A stretch of DNA of 64,000 nt from Collimonas sp. OK242 (GCF_900107095.1 NZ_FNOR01000002.1:1-64000), one strand, 5' to 3'; counted from the stretch's first letter, positions 35,209 to 44,814 are shown. Notes: generated from the sequence alone by a model not told the origin. Made by a program: numbers and translations.

Positions 35209-36891
35209 ATGATTGAAAACGAAAAAACAGAATTGACAGAGACCGAGGGCGACGACATCGCGGGCTTCACGCGGCGCCGCTTTCTCGGTAGCGTAGTTGC
35301 GGTGGGCGCCAGCCTGGCGTTGTCCGACTGCGCCAGCGACGGCAAGCAGCAAATAGCGGATGCAAGCCAGGAGAAACTGCTGGACCGCCAGCTGCGGTCT
35401 GCCATCAAGCATGTGGTGGTGATCTACGCCGAGAATCGCAGCTTCAATAATCTATACGGTAATTTCCCCGGCGTGCAAAGGCCACTGGCGCAGGCGATGC
35501 AAGGCAATTACACGCAGCTGGACCGCGACGGCAAAACGCCGCTGGCGCAGCTGCCGAAGATCTGGGGCGGGATGGTGCCGCAGGCGCAGCAAGTCAACGG
35601 CCAGCGCTATGTGATTGCAGAGGGACAGATTACCGGTTTGCCGAACGCCCCGTTCAAGTTGAGCGATCAGCAAGGAAAACCGTTGCCGCAGGGAGTGATC
35701 ACGCGCGATTTGTGGCACAAGTTTTACCAAAACCAGATGCAGATCAACGGCGGTAAAAACGACCAGTTTGTCGCCTGGGCCGATTCCGGTGCGCTCACCA
35801 TGGGGCACTATGGCGAAACCGCCAGCAAGCTGCGTCTATGGAAACTGGCCGAGCAATATACCTTGTGCGACAATTTCTTCATGTCGGCTTTCGGCGGCTC
35901 TTATCTCAACCATATCTTTCTGATTTCCGGGCAGACGCCTTTCTATCCCGACGTCCACAACAGTCCGGCCCGGCACAATGTATCGACCGTGGAAGGCGAT
36001 GATCCGAAAGGCACACGTTTGAAGCTGGATGACAAGAATCCGGCCTCGGCCATCGACGGACCGCCAAAATTCCTGCGCGACCGCGCCATCACGCCGGACG
36101 GCTATGCAGTCAATACGATGGCGCCGCCGTATCAGCCTAGTTTTGTCAAACCGGCGAAGGGTAGCGACGCCGCTTATGCCGACGCTAGCGATCCGATGGT
36201 GCTGCCGCCGCAAACCTATCCGACCATCGGCGACCGGCTATCGGAAAAGGGCGTCAGCTGGGCCTGGTATTCCGGCGCATGGCAAGCGGCGCTGGAGGGC
36301 AAGGCGAACGACGATGCCGGGCCTAATTTCCAATATCATCATCAGCCCTTCAACTATTTCAAGAGTTTCGCGCCCGGAACCGCATTGCGCGAGGAGCATT
36401 TGAAAGATGCCGGGCTGGGCGACGATCCGAACACCAATAAATTCCTGGCGGACGTAGATGCGGGGCGCTTGCCTCAGGTCAGTTTCTATAAGCCGCAGGG
36501 TAATCTGAACCTGCATGCGGGTTATGCCGACGTCGAGTCCGGCGACCGGCACATTGCCAATGTCATCGCGCACCTGCAACGCGGACCGCAATGGCAGGGC
36601 ATGGTGGTGATCGTCGCGCATGATGAGAACGGCGGCTGGTGGGACCATGTGGCGCCGCCGAAGGGCGATCGCTGGGGGCCGGGTTCCAGGGTGCCTGCCA
36701 CCGTCATCTCGCCGTATGCCAAGAAAGGTTTTGTCGATCATACGGTCTACGATACGACTTCCATCATGCGTTTCATTACCCGCCTGCACGGATTGCGCAA
36801 GCTGGACGCATTGATTGCGCGCGATCAGGCGTTCAGGGAAAACCGGCAGGCGCCCTTGGGCGACCTGACCAATACCTTGGATTTGGCTTAG
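35209..36891 (+). CDS. Tat-exported phosphoesterase (AcpA acid phosphatase / phospholipase C-like)
   Basis: A 560-residue exported hydrolase of the alkaline-phosphatase-like fold. The N-terminus carries the twin-arginine motif TRRRFLGSVVAVGASLALSD. The mature domain starts with IKHVVVIYAENRSFNNLYG, where the Asn/Glu act in metal binding, and ends with VIVAHDENGGWWDHVAPP and GPGSRVPATVISPYAKKGFVDH, all typical of AcpA/PlcC-type enzymes. It should release phosphate from organic phosphates in the periplasm. It ends six bases from a TonB-dependent receptor gene on the other strand. Confidence 0.9.
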   Translation: MIENEKTELTETEGDDIAGFTRRRFLGSVVAVGASLALSDCASDGKQQIADASQEKLLDRQLRSAIKHVVVIYAENRSFNNLYGNFPGVQRPLAQAMQGNYTQLDRDGKTPLAQLPKIWGGMVPQAQQVNGQRYVIAEGQITGLPNAPFKLSDQQGKPLPQGVITRDLWHKFYQNQMQINGGKNDQFVAWADSGALTMGHYGETASKLRLWKLAEQYTLCDNFFMSAFGGSYLNHIFLISGQTPFYPDVHNSPARHNVSTVEGDDPKGTRLKLDDKNPASAIDGPPKFLRDRAITPDGYAVNTMAPPYQPSFVKPAKGSDAAYADASDPMVLPPQTYPTIGDRLSEKGVSWAWYSGAWQAALEGKANDDAGPNFQYHHQPFNYFKSFAPGTALREEHLKDAGLGDDPNTNKFLADVDAGRLPQVSFYKPQGNLNLHAGYADVESGDRHIANVIAHLQRGPQWQGMVVIVAHDENGGWWDHVAPPKGDRWGPGSRVPATVISPYAKKGFVDHTVYDTTSIMRFITRLHGLRKLDALIARDQAFRENRQAPLGDLTNTLDLA

Positions 36892-36897
36892 CGCTGG

Positions 36898-39579
36898 CTA
36901 TTGAAATTGATAACGCATGTTGGCGTAGATAAAGCGTCCTACAAGATCATTGGTGCTCTGAACGAAAGTATTGACGTATGACGAACTTGCATACACCGGG
37001 GCCTTGTCAAACAGATTGTTGGCGCCAAAATTCAATGTCAGGTTTTTCATCGGTTTGGTGTTGAAATTCATGTCCCATACCGTGTATGCCGGAATACGTG
37101 CATTCGTGATGGCTGGGTCCTGGGAGTGGATCGGGTCATCGATATTGCGGGTGCCGGCGTAGGTTCTGGCCGTCAGGGCCAGTTCGTGGCTGGCATATTC
37201 GTAAGCAGTGCGGAAGGAGTTTTTCCATCTCGGATGATTGATTGAATCCAGTCGGCTCATTGGCGCCGCACCCGGCGTGGTGCTTTGCTTAAAGCTCAGC
37301 GTGTAATTGTTGGCTTCGCGGAGCTTGAGCTTGCCCCAGCTGCCGAGAGCTAGATCGTATTTCACATCCAGATCGAGGCCCTGGAGGTCAATTCTGCCGA
37401 CGTTGACATATGGCGAGGTGATGCTGTTGATCCGGCCTTTATTGAGTCCGGGATAGCGTTTTTCCAGCGCCGCATTACGAGGGTCACGCCCAACCAGTGC
37501 CGCGTAACCAGGAATGATGTCCTCGTTATCCAGAATGTATTGCGAGTCGAGCGACTGAATCGTGTTGCGCTGCTTGATGCCATGCCAGTCCAGCGCTGCG
37601 GACAGGTCTTTAGATGCCTGCCACACGACGCCGAAGGAGTAGTTGTTGGCGGTTTCAGCTTTAAGCTCTGGATTGCCTTGCAGGTAGACTTTGGGGCCAT
37701 AGCTGCAATCAGCGCCGACATAGCCGAGCGGGCCGCAGCGGGCGCGGTCGGCCACCGTTGTGTAGGCAGTGGTGGTTGACGCAATCTCCGGCAAGGTAGG
37801 GGCTTTGAATGAAGTAGTGGCGGAACCGCGCAGCAAGAGCTGATTTGACGGCCGCCAGGCCACAGCGATTTTCGGGTTGATCGAATTGCCGAAATCGCTG
37901 TAGTGGTCGCCACGCAAGGCCAATTGCATTTCGACCTGTCGCAATAGCGGTACATTGAATTCGCCATACAGCGAATATACAGCGCGACTGGCTTTGCTGC
38001 TAAGAGCGCCCAGGCCGGCAATCTTGCCGGCAACGGCCAGCGCATCCGAGCGGTCGTCGATGGACTCGCGGCTGGCTTGCGCGCCCCAGGCAAAACCTAG
38101 CGGTGCGCCATTGAACGAAAACAAGCCGGGAGCCGACATTTTCCAGTCGACGGTCCCGAGACGCGAGGTCGCGACCCGCTTTGTGGAAGTCAGCAGCGGA
38201 TCGACCACGCTGGCCGGATTCCAATAAGCGAATGGATCGTAGCCGTCTTTGCCAAGCAGGCCGTTTTGCAGCGATGCCGATGATGCGTCTTTCAAGACCG
38301 CATTCGAGCCGATGTCGCTGAGTCGATTTTGGTTGAGGCTGACGGCGGCCTCGCTGTCCCACTTGCCGATTGCGCCGCGCCAGCCGCCTACCAGGCGCAC
38401 GTTGTCGCCGCTGACTTTGTTTTGCATAGGCGCAGCTTCATACATGCTGCGGTACACGCGCAATTGATCGCCCGGCGTAAATCCTTGCAGCGAGCCGTCT
38501 GCACTGGCCCCCGGTAAATTGGCCAGGCCCGGATTGGTCGAGCCGGCGGTGTTGCCGATAAAAGCGCTGTCGAATTGCGGGAAATCGCGTTGCGTGGTGC
38601 TCTCGCTGTGACTATATGACGCTTCGCCGAACAACTCGTCTTGGGCGCTGATACGTTTGGTAAAAATTGCCGAAATGCCGCCGCGCAGTATTTCAGGAGA
38701 AAGCCGGACTACAGGATTGGTGAAACAGCGCGTGTCGCCGCCAGCGTTTAGTCCAACAGTGCCGCGGCAGCCCGGAATGACAAAGCCGGGTTCGGCGGTG
38801 GTGAAGTCGTACAGGCTACCTAGATAACGGTCTATGCTCCTGTTGTCGCTGCCGCCAAAACGCCTGAAGTCGCGATTGGCGGTGGCGTCGTGTTTGTCGC
38901 TCGATAAGGGAGTGCGGCGCAATACATCAACCGTCAGCAGCAAATTGCGCCCATCTTGGTTCAGATCGCCCCAGCCTGCGGTGACGCTGGCGCCGGCGGT
39001 GCCGCCATCGCCTTTTTCATTCGTCCCGAGATTTGCCGTCGCTTCGGCGCCCTGATAGTTGCGCTTGGTTTTGAAATTGATGACGCCGGCAACGGCATCG
39101 GAACCGTAAATCGCAGAAGCGCCGTCGCGCAAGATTTCAACCGATTCGATCGCCGCCAGCGGCAAGCTGTTCAAGTCGACAAATGTATCTTCGGCATTAT
39201 TGGCAAAGCCGTAATTGGCCAGACGGCGGCCGTTTAATAAAATCAAAGTGTATTTTGCCGCCAGGCCGCGCAGCGCCACCGATGCCGCGCCCCTGGCGAA
39301 CGATCTGCTGCTATTGCCGCTCAACTCCACGGTAACGGACGGCAGTTTGCTTAGCAGTTCAAGCACGGTGCTGGCGCCGGACTTTTCGATCTCCGATTTT
39401 TTGATGATTTCAACGGCGGTCGGGCCTTCTGTATCAACGCGCGAAATGTTTGATCCGGTAATGGTGATGCGTTCAAGAGTGTCGGGCGTGGCGCCGCTGG
39501 CTTGGTCGGCGGCAAAGGCGAGAGGCAGGTGGATGAGGCTGGCTACCGCCAGGGTAGATGGCAAAAGAATTTTATTCAT
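36898..39579 (-). CDS. TonB-dependent outer-membrane receptor
   Basis: An 893-residue receptor with a signal peptide (MNKILLPSTLAVASLIHLPLAFA). The plug domain is recognised by ERITITGSNISRVDTEGPTAVEIIKKSEIEKSG and LILLNGRRLANYG, with IESVEILRDGASAIYGSDAVAGVINFKTK; a 22-strand barrel follows and ends with RFIYANMRYQFQ. The phrase pattern is that of the large GSN-type receptors used for oligosaccharides, peptides or other organics rather than siderophores. The ligand is unknown. No TonB/ExbBD or sigma factor lies nearby. Confidence 0.93.
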   Translation of the reverse strand: MNKILLPSTLAVASLIHLPLAFAADQASGATPDTLERITITGSNISRVDTEGPTAVEIIKKSEIEKSGASTVLELLSKLPSVTVELSGNSSRSFARGAASVALRGLAAKYTLILLNGRRLANYGFANNAEDTFVDLNSLPLAAIESVEILRDGASAIYGSDAVAGVINFKTKRNYQGAEATANLGTNEKGDGGTAGASVTAGWGDLNQDGRNLLLTVDVLRRTPLSSDKHDATANRDFRRFGGSDNRSIDRYLGSLYDFTTAEPGFVIPGCRGTVGLNAGGDTRCFTNPVVRLSPEILRGGISAIFTKRISAQDELFGEASYSHSESTTQRDFPQFDSAFIGNTAGSTNPGLANLPGASADGSLQGFTPGDQLRVYRSMYEAAPMQNKVSGDNVRLVGGWRGAIGKWDSEAAVSLNQNRLSDIGSNAVLKDASSASLQNGLLGKDGYDPFAYWNPASVVDPLLTSTKRVATSRLGTVDWKMSAPGLFSFNGAPLGFAWGAQASRESIDDRSDALAVAGKIAGLGALSSKASRAVYSLYGEFNVPLLRQVEMQLALRGDHYSDFGNSINPKIAVAWRPSNQLLLRGSATTSFKAPTLPEIASTTTAYTTVADRARCGPLGYVGADCSYGPKVYLQGNPELKAETANNYSFGVVWQASKDLSAALDWHGIKQRNTIQSLDSQYILDNEDIIPGYAALVGRDPRNAALEKRYPGLNKGRINSITSPYVNVGRIDLQGLDLDVKYDLALGSWGKLKLREANNYTLSFKQSTTPGAAPMSRLDSINHPRWKNSFRTAYEYASHELALTARTYAGTRNIDDPIHSQDPAITNARIPAYTVWDMNFNTKPMKNLTLNFGANNLFDKAPVYASSSYVNTFVQSTNDLVGRFIYANMRYQFQ

Positions 39580-40024
39580 CTGGGAAGGTCTCCGTTTTTA
39601 TAAAAGGAAATGATCGATTTCGCTTTATGCTTTGTTGCAAGCGACTGGGTAGGTCACTCGTTAAGCAGGTTTTCCAGCTACGTTGATACGGACAGGTGCG
39701 GCCGCATAACAAACAACATCCCAGGGCGCGGTGCTGCGTTGGGAGGATGTTGTTTATTTTGCACTAATCTCTGGCTGGATTCGATTCGCCGCAAATGTTT
39801 AGTCTTTCCCTTAGATTTTTATTGTTTTATTTTCCTTTTGGCAGCATTCCAGTAAGAAATAGGGTAAGTTGCTTGCTGTTTTTCAGTAATCCGGCATAGA
39901 ACATTTCGAGGCCGCGATAGCCAACGATGGTGTCAGAGAAATTGAAGAACTCCTCGACTAAAACCCGGTCCTGCGCCAAGTGCGATGTGCTTTAATTGCT
40001 GAACATAAATGTAAAAGGCAAGCC
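39580..40024. other. Intergenic region upstream of the TonB receptor and aldehyde dehydrogenase genes
   Basis: About 445 bases, more AT-rich than its neighbours, without a convincing gene; an open frame at 39610-39855 lacks a ribosome-binding site and family resemblance. It should contain promoters for both flanking divergent genes. A long inverted repeat sits at 39711-39755. AAAAGGCAAGCC before 40025 is the ribosome-binding site of the aldehyde dehydrogenase gene. Confidence 0.55.
39711..39755. repeat. Inverted repeat (11-bp arms) upstream of the TonB receptor gene
   Basis: AAACAACATCC (39711-39721) and GGATGTTGTTT (39745-39755) are perfect inverted arms around a 23-base GC-rich centre, followed by ATTTT on the + strand. 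It could be a hairpin in the receptor's leader mRNA, a terminator read rightward, or an operator. Its distance to the receptor start is 132 bases. Confidence 0.6.
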
Positions 40025-41467
40025 ATGAACACAATGACGACTCCAGCCGACACTGAATTTGATCAGACCCGCCAAGAGATCCGGCGCGTATTCGATGCTC
40101 AGCGAGCCACTGCTCTGCGCCTGCGGCAATCAGGCAAGGCCGAGCGCCTGCTGAAAATCAGGAAATTGAAGAGCGCGCTGCTGGCGCATAAGGATGAGGT
40201 GATTGCCGCCGGTTTTGCCGATTTCGGCAAACCTGCCGCCGAAGTCGATCTGACCGAAATCCTGCCGGTGATCGCCGAAGCCAACGACGCCATCCGCAAA
40301 TTGGGCAGCTGGATGAAGCCGAAGAAAGTCTGGCCTTCGCGCATGATGATCGGCACTTCGGCGTATACCCAGTACGAACCCAAGGGCCGCGTATTGATTG
40401 TGGCGCCGTGGAATTATCCGGTGAACCTGAGCCTGGGGCCGCTGGTCTCGGCGCTGGCTGCAGGCAATACCGTGATCATCAAACCGTCGGAAATGACGCC
40501 GCACGCTTCAGCCGTCATCGGCAAGATCATTCGCGCGGTATTCGCCGAAGACGAAGTGGCGCTGTTCGAAGGCGATGCCCCGGTCGCGCAGGCATTGCTG
40601 GACCTGCCTTTCGATCATATCTTTTTCACCGGCTCGCCGGCGGTCGGCAAGATTGTGATGGCGGCGGCGGCCAGGCACCTGGCCAGCGTCACGCTGGAAC
40701 TCGGCGGTAAATCGCCGACGATTGTCGATGAGACCGCCGACCTGCAAGCTGCCGCGCAAAATATCCTCTGGGCCAAGTTCACCAACAATGGCCAGACCTG
40801 CATCGCGCCCGATCACATCTATGTCCACGCCAGCGTCAAGGAGGCTTTTCTCGGGCACTGCGTGACGGCGCTGGAGAGTGCCTATGGCAAGGGCGCGCAG
40901 CAAATCGATAGCACCAGCCTGGCGCGTATCGTCAATCAACGCCATACCGCCCGGGTCAAAACCCTGCTGGACGACGCCACGGCGCGCGGCGCGCGGATAG
41001 TCACCGGCGGCGTGGTCGATGAAGTCCAGCGCTACATTGCGCCAACCTTGCTGGACGGCATTCCGGACGAAGCAAAAATCATGAGCGAAGAAATCTTCGG
41101 GCCGCTGCTGCCGATTATCAGCTATGAGCAGCTGGATACGGTGATTGCCCGCATCAACGCCGAACCCAAGCCGCTGGCCCTGTATGTCTGGAGCCGCAAA
41201 CAGGCAAATATCGCCAAGGTGATGCAGCAGACAAGCTCGGGAGGCGCTTGCATCAACCATTGCGTGGTGCAGTTCCTGCATGGCAACCTGCCTTTCGGCG
41301 GCGTCAACAATTCCGGCATCGGCAGTGCCCACGGCCACCATGGTTTCCTGGCGTTTTCGCACGAAAGGGCGGTGGTGCGCAACCGCATCATGCTTGCCAA
41401 AATGTTCTACCCGCCTTATACGAGCTTGACGCGTAAGCTGATTTCCTTGTTCGTCAAGACCGTTTGA
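40025..41467 (+). CDS. Class 3-like aldehyde dehydrogenase (coniferyl aldehyde dehydrogenase type)
   Basis: A 480-residue NAD(P)-dependent aldehyde dehydrogenase. It has the cofactor phrase RVLIVAPWNYPVNLSLGPL, the catalytic Glu in LELGGKSP and catalytic Cys in NNGQTCIAPDH, and the C-terminal NHCVVQFLHGNLPFGGVNNSG typical of class 3 and coniferyl aldehyde dehydrogenases. Two basic/hydrophobic stretches near the C-terminus (PYTSLTRKLISLFVK) may form a membrane anchor. The ATG at 40025 is preferred over an upstream one at 39980. Likely role: oxidation of aromatic or long-chain aldehydes. Confidence 0.9.
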   Translation: MNTMTTPADTEFDQTRQEIRRVFDAQRATALRLRQSGKAERLLKIRKLKSALLAHKDEVIAAGFADFGKPAAEVDLTEILPVIAEANDAIRKLGSWMKPKKVWPSRMMIGTSAYTQYEPKGRVLIVAPWNYPVNLSLGPLVSALAAGNTVIIKPSEMTPHASAVIGKIIRAVFAEDEVALFEGDAPVAQALLDLPFDHIFFTGSPAVGKIVMAAAARHLASVTLELGGKSPTIVDETADLQAAAQNILWAKFTNNGQTCIAPDHIYVHASVKEAFLGHCVTALESAYGKGAQQIDSTSLARIVNQRHTARVKTLLDDATARGARIVTGGVVDEVQRYIAPTLLDGIPDEAKIMSEEIFGPLLPIISYEQLDTVIARINAEPKPLALYVWSRKQANIAKVMQQTSSGGACINHCVVQFLHGNLPFGGVNNSGIGSAHGHHGFLAFSHERAVVRNRIMLAKMFYPPYTSLTRKLISLFVKTV

Positions 41468-41564
41468 ACCCGGGGATCACCGCTAACTGAACGTTGCAAT
41501 ACATCGACATGTAAATGGCGCACAATACCTGTATGTGAGGCACAGGTAGCGACAGGAGAATGCC

Positions 41565-41996
41565 ATGTACAAGAAGATTTTGGTGGCCTATAACGGCACG
41601 CCGGAAAGCCAGTCGGCTCTGCACGAATGTATCCATATGAGTCCGCCTCCCTCGACAGAAGTCCATTTGCTGGCGGTGGTTCAGCTTTCTCCGCATGGCA
41701 TGGCCGGGGGGTATGCGCCGGAGCTTGCCTTCACTACCGAGAGGGAAATGATGGAGCAGGAACTGGAGCGGGGGCGCGCGCTGATGGCGGCGGCCGGCTT
41801 GAACGTGGTGCCCCATCTTCAGCTGGGCGAGCCGGTCGAAGTCATAGGCGCACTGGCTGATGTGCTGGGGATCGATCTCATCATCGTCGGCCATTCTCGC
41901 CATAAGACATTTGCCATGCGCTGGTGGCGCGGCTCTATGGATGCGCTGCTGATCGAGAGAGTGAAAGCCAGCATACTCGTTGCCGTACGTTGTTGA
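41565..41996 (+). CDS. Universal stress protein (UspA family)
   Basis: A 143-residue cytosolic protein with the UspA fold: MYKKILVAYNGTPESQSALHECIHM at the start and the nucleotide-binding end GIDLIIVGHSRHKTFAMRWWRGSMDALLIERVKASILVA. The ATP motif G-2x-G-9x-G(S/T) is only partly kept (GHSRHK...RGSMD), so ATP binding is uncertain. AGGAG lies before the ATG. It is a single gene between the aldehyde dehydrogenase and CYTH-CHAD genes. Confidence 0.9.
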   Translation: MYKKILVAYNGTPESQSALHECIHMSPPPSTEVHLLAVVQLSPHGMAGGYAPELAFTTEREMMEQELERGRALMAAAGLNVVPHLQLGEPVEVIGALADVLGIDLIIVGHSRHKTFAMRWWRGSMDALLIERVKASILVAVRC

Positions 41997-42095
41997 TGTG
42001 CGGGCGGCGGGAGCAGTACGCAGCACAACAAGATCTGCTTGATTGCCTACGACGATCAGTGTGAATTTCCGAACCAGAAGAAATATGCTTAAGAC

Positions 42096-43655
42096 ATGGA
42101 AATAGAATTAAAACTATTGCTTGCTCCCGGCGATGTCGCTAGCTTCAAACGCTACCCCTTGTTAAAACACTATGCGACCGGAAAACCGCAATCGCGGCAG
42201 CTGACCAGCATTTATTTTGATACGCCCGACCTGTATCTGCAAAAGAATCATACCGCGCTACGGGTGCGCAAAGTAGGAGGGCGCTGGGTCCAGACCTGCA
42301 AGAGCGGCGGCCAGGCTGCGGCCGGCTTGCATCAGCGGCCGGAATGGGAGTCGGATATCGGCGGCGCGGCGCCTGATGTGCCCGCCTTGCAGAGACTGCT
42401 GCAGTCCGGCACGCCGGTGGCCGAACTGTTGTCTGCCCCGGGCCTTGCAGACCGTTTGCAAGCGATATTTACGACGCAATTCCAGCGCACCATCTGGCTG
42501 CTGCGATCGCAGGCAGGGGATGAGGTGGAACTGGCCCTGGATCAGGGAGAAATCCGCCATGGCGACAGCAGCGTGCCGATCAGCGAAATCGAACTGGAGC
42601 TTAAATCCGGCGCGGCGGCGAGTTTGTTCGAGTTGGCGCTGGCATTGCAACATGCCGTGCCGCTGCGCGCCGCCAACGCCAGCAAGGCCGAGCGCGGCTA
42701 TGCCCTGCATTCGCCGCAGGCGCCTACCGTCGCCAAAGCGCAAGCTGTCAAATTGGCGCCCGCGCTGACGCTGGAGCAGGGGTTCCAGATATTGCTCGGC
42801 AACTGCCTGGCCCACATGCAAGCCAATGAAGATGGGGTTGTGCATGGCGTCGATCCGGAAAACCTGCATCAGATGCGCGTCGGATTGCGGCGCTTGCGCG
42901 CTGTGCTCAGCCTGTTTAAAAACACGATTCCGGTTCCGTCGGAAATATCGGATCAGCTGGAGTGGCTGGGAGCCACGCTAGGGCCCGCACGCGATTGGGA
43001 AGTGCTGGCGGTCGCCACGCTGGCTGATGCGGTGAGGCATTGCCCGGATCAGGCGCGGTTGGATAGCTTGCGGCAGCTTGCCTTCAGCGAGGCAGGCAGG
43101 TATCGCCATGCCGCCGCAATCGCAGTCGACTCTCGCGCTTATACGCGTTTGCTGTTGCTGCTTGGAAGCTGGATCGAGGGACAGCGCTGGCGTGAGGAGT
43201 TGAGCGCAGAGCAGATAACTGCGCTGTCCTCGCCTTTGAAGAAATTCGCATGCAAGAAACTGGCAAGCTTGCAGAGACAATTATTGAAGCGTGGCAGCCA
43301 TATCAAACAGCATGACGCCGCCAGGCGTCATCGGATAAGGATCGCAGCCAAAAAAATGCGCTATGCCACGGAATTTTTCGAAGCCTATTTGCCGCCTAAA
43401 CGCAGTCATGCTTATGTCGCTGCACTAGCCGATCTGCAAGATGATTTGGGCGCCGCCAACGATCGCAGCGTGGCCGGCAAGCTGCTGCAGCAGATTGCCG
43501 ATCTGCATCCCGAACTGGCTCCCGGGCTGACCGAGTCCTGCAAGCTGGCTCTCAAGCTATTGGATTCTGGTCGAAAACGCAATAAAGCTGAAACTGCCCG
43601 CTTATGGCAGAGATTCGTCGCGCTGAAGCCGCCGGTGAAGGTCCATTCGTCCTGA
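42096..43655 (+). CDS. CYTH-CHAD domain protein (inorganic triphosphatase-like)
   Basis: A 519-residue protein. Residues ~1-200 are a CYTH domain starting with the family signature MEIELKL and containing SIYFDTPD, RVRKVGGRWVQTCKSGG and EIELELKSG, the charged residues that line the triphosphate tunnel. Residues ~225-510 are a helical CHAD domain with HQMRVGLRRLRAVL and RHRIRIAAKKMRYATEFF, whose His/Arg/Lys residues bind polyphosphate. E. coli YgiF with this layout is an inorganic triphosphatase; the same activity is inferred. Confidence 0.92.
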   Translation: MEIELKLLLAPGDVASFKRYPLLKHYATGKPQSRQLTSIYFDTPDLYLQKNHTALRVRKVGGRWVQTCKSGGQAAAGLHQRPEWESDIGGAAPDVPALQRLLQSGTPVAELLSAPGLADRLQAIFTTQFQRTIWLLRSQAGDEVELALDQGEIRHGDSSVPISEIELELKSGAAASLFELALALQHAVPLRAANASKAERGYALHSPQAPTVAKAQAVKLAPALTLEQGFQILLGNCLAHMQANEDGVVHGVDPENLHQMRVGLRRLRAVLSLFKNTIPVPSEISDQLEWLGATLGPARDWEVLAVATLADAVRHCPDQARLDSLRQLAFSEAGRYRHAAAIAVDSRAYTRLLLLLGSWIEGQRWREELSAEQITALSSPLKKFACKKLASLQRQLLKRGSHIKQHDAARRHRIRIAAKKMRYATEFFEAYLPPKRSHAYVAALADLQDDLGAANDRSVAGKLLQQIADLHPELAPGLTESCKLALKLLDSGRKRNKAETARLWQRFVALKPPVKVHSS

Positions 43656-43758
43656 TTGCTTGGTCCTTAGGCCTATTTGGTGCAAAATACGCCCGCCGGG
43701 CTCTTCCTGTAACACCGTGGATGAAGGTGAGCCTAGCTAGAAACACCGGAGTGAAATC

Positions 43759-43983
43759 ATGACCTACGAAGAATACCTGGACGAAGTCACCACCTTGATG
43801 GTCGAGCTCTACGATCTGAAAGATGAAGCCGCAATCAAATACGTGATGCGGGCGCAAGCTGCGGATTTTTTTACCTTGCATGACGACGATCCCGCCATGC
43901 GTACCCTGGAACGTGCGCGCGCAGACGCCAAGACGATTTACGAACAGCGCAACAAGTCGCGACCCGAACTGTATCGTAAATAA
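43759..43983 (+). CDS. Small conserved-looking hypothetical protein
   Basis: A 74-residue, highly charged, helical protein (MTYEEYLDEVTTLMVELYDL and following) with GGAG eight bases before the ATG. It has no signal peptide or Cys motif. The gene lies in the gap between the CYTH-CHAD and pseudouridine-synthase-like genes, reading with both. I do not recognise a family; a role cannot be given. Confidence 0.7.
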   Translation: MTYEEYLDEVTTLMVELYDLKDEAAIKYVMRAQAADFFTLHDDDPAMRTLERARADAKTIYEQRNKSRPELYRK

Positions 43984-44079
43984 GTTTGGCAAATAAGTCA
44001 GGCTTCAGGCGCTTACAATGGCCGCCCGCGATGTTTCCCGCATTTTCTCACGTAGTTCCCCAGTTTACCGATCTGATCA

Positions 44080-44814
44080 ATGACCGAATCCATCCGCCTT
44101 GCAAAACGTCTCGCCGACCTGGTTTCCTGCTCCCGCAGCGAAGCCGAACAATATATCGAGGGCGGCTGGGTCAAGGTCGATGGCAAAGTGGTGGAGGAGC
44201 CGGGCTTGCGCATCAGTTCGCAGCAACAAGTTGAACTGACGGAGGGAGCCACATGCGAACCGCAAGATCCGGTGACCATCCTGTTTCATAAACCCGCAGG
44301 TCTCGATCTGTTTGCCGGTCCGGCGCTGAGCGAGCTGGCCTCACAGTTGATTGTGCCAGGCAAGCGTGCTGCCGACGACCGCGCCGAATTGCGTTTCCTG
44401 AAGCGCCACCTGGCCAATCTGAACTTGATCGAGCCGTTGGAAACCCTGGCTAGCGGTTTGCTGGTTTTCACTCAGGATTGGCGGATCACGCGCAAACTGG
44501 TTGACGACGCCGCCAAGATCGAACATGAATTTATTGTCGAAGTGGCCGGCGATATCATTCCTGACGGCCTCAAGCTGCTCAATCACGGCCTGAGCTTCAA
44601 CCGCAAGCCGCTGCCGCCGATCAAGGTCAGCTGGCAAAACGAAAGGCGTTTGCGTTTCGCCCTCAAGGCGCCGCCGCGCGGCCTGATCGTGCATATGTGC
44701 GAACAAGTCGGGCTGCAGGTGGTCGCCAGCAAACGCATCCGCATCGGCCGCCTGCCGATGGCCGGCCTGGCGCTCGGTGAATGGCGTTATCTGCTGGGTT
44801 ACGAACGGTTCTAA
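44080..44814 (+). CDS. S4-domain pseudouridine-synthase-like protein (RsuA/RluF type) with altered catalytic motif
   Basis: A 244-residue protein. The N-terminal S4 RNA-binding domain (RLAKRLADLVSCSRSEAEQYIEGGWVKVDGK) is followed by the synthase-like domain beginning ILFHKPAGL. In active enzymes the catalytic Asp lies in RLDxxTxGLLLLT; here the equivalent reads IEPLETLASGLLVFTQD, so Arg-Leu-Asp is replaced by Pro-Leu-Glu. The end (RGLIVHMCEQVGLQVVASKRIRIGRLPMAGLALGEWRYL) matches the family well. It may have lost catalysis and act as an RNA-binding protein, or use Glu. Confidence 0.85.
   Translation: MTESIRLAKRLADLVSCSRSEAEQYIEGGWVKVDGKVVEEPGLRISSQQQVELTEGATCEPQDPVTILFHKPAGLDLFAGPALSELASQLIVPGKRAADDRAELRFLKRHLANLNLIEPLETLASGLLVFTQDWRITRKLVDDAAKIEHEFIVEVAGDIIPDGLKLLNHGLSFNRKPLPPIKVSWQNERRLRFALKAPPRGLIVHMCEQVGLQVVASKRIRIGRLPMAGLALGEWRYLLGYERF

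Noticed and set aside
39610-39855. 81-codon open frame in the gap upstream of the aldehyde dehydrogenase gene
   Set aside because: No ribosome-binding site, atypical Trp/Cys-rich composition, and it spans the inverted repeat; probably non-coding.
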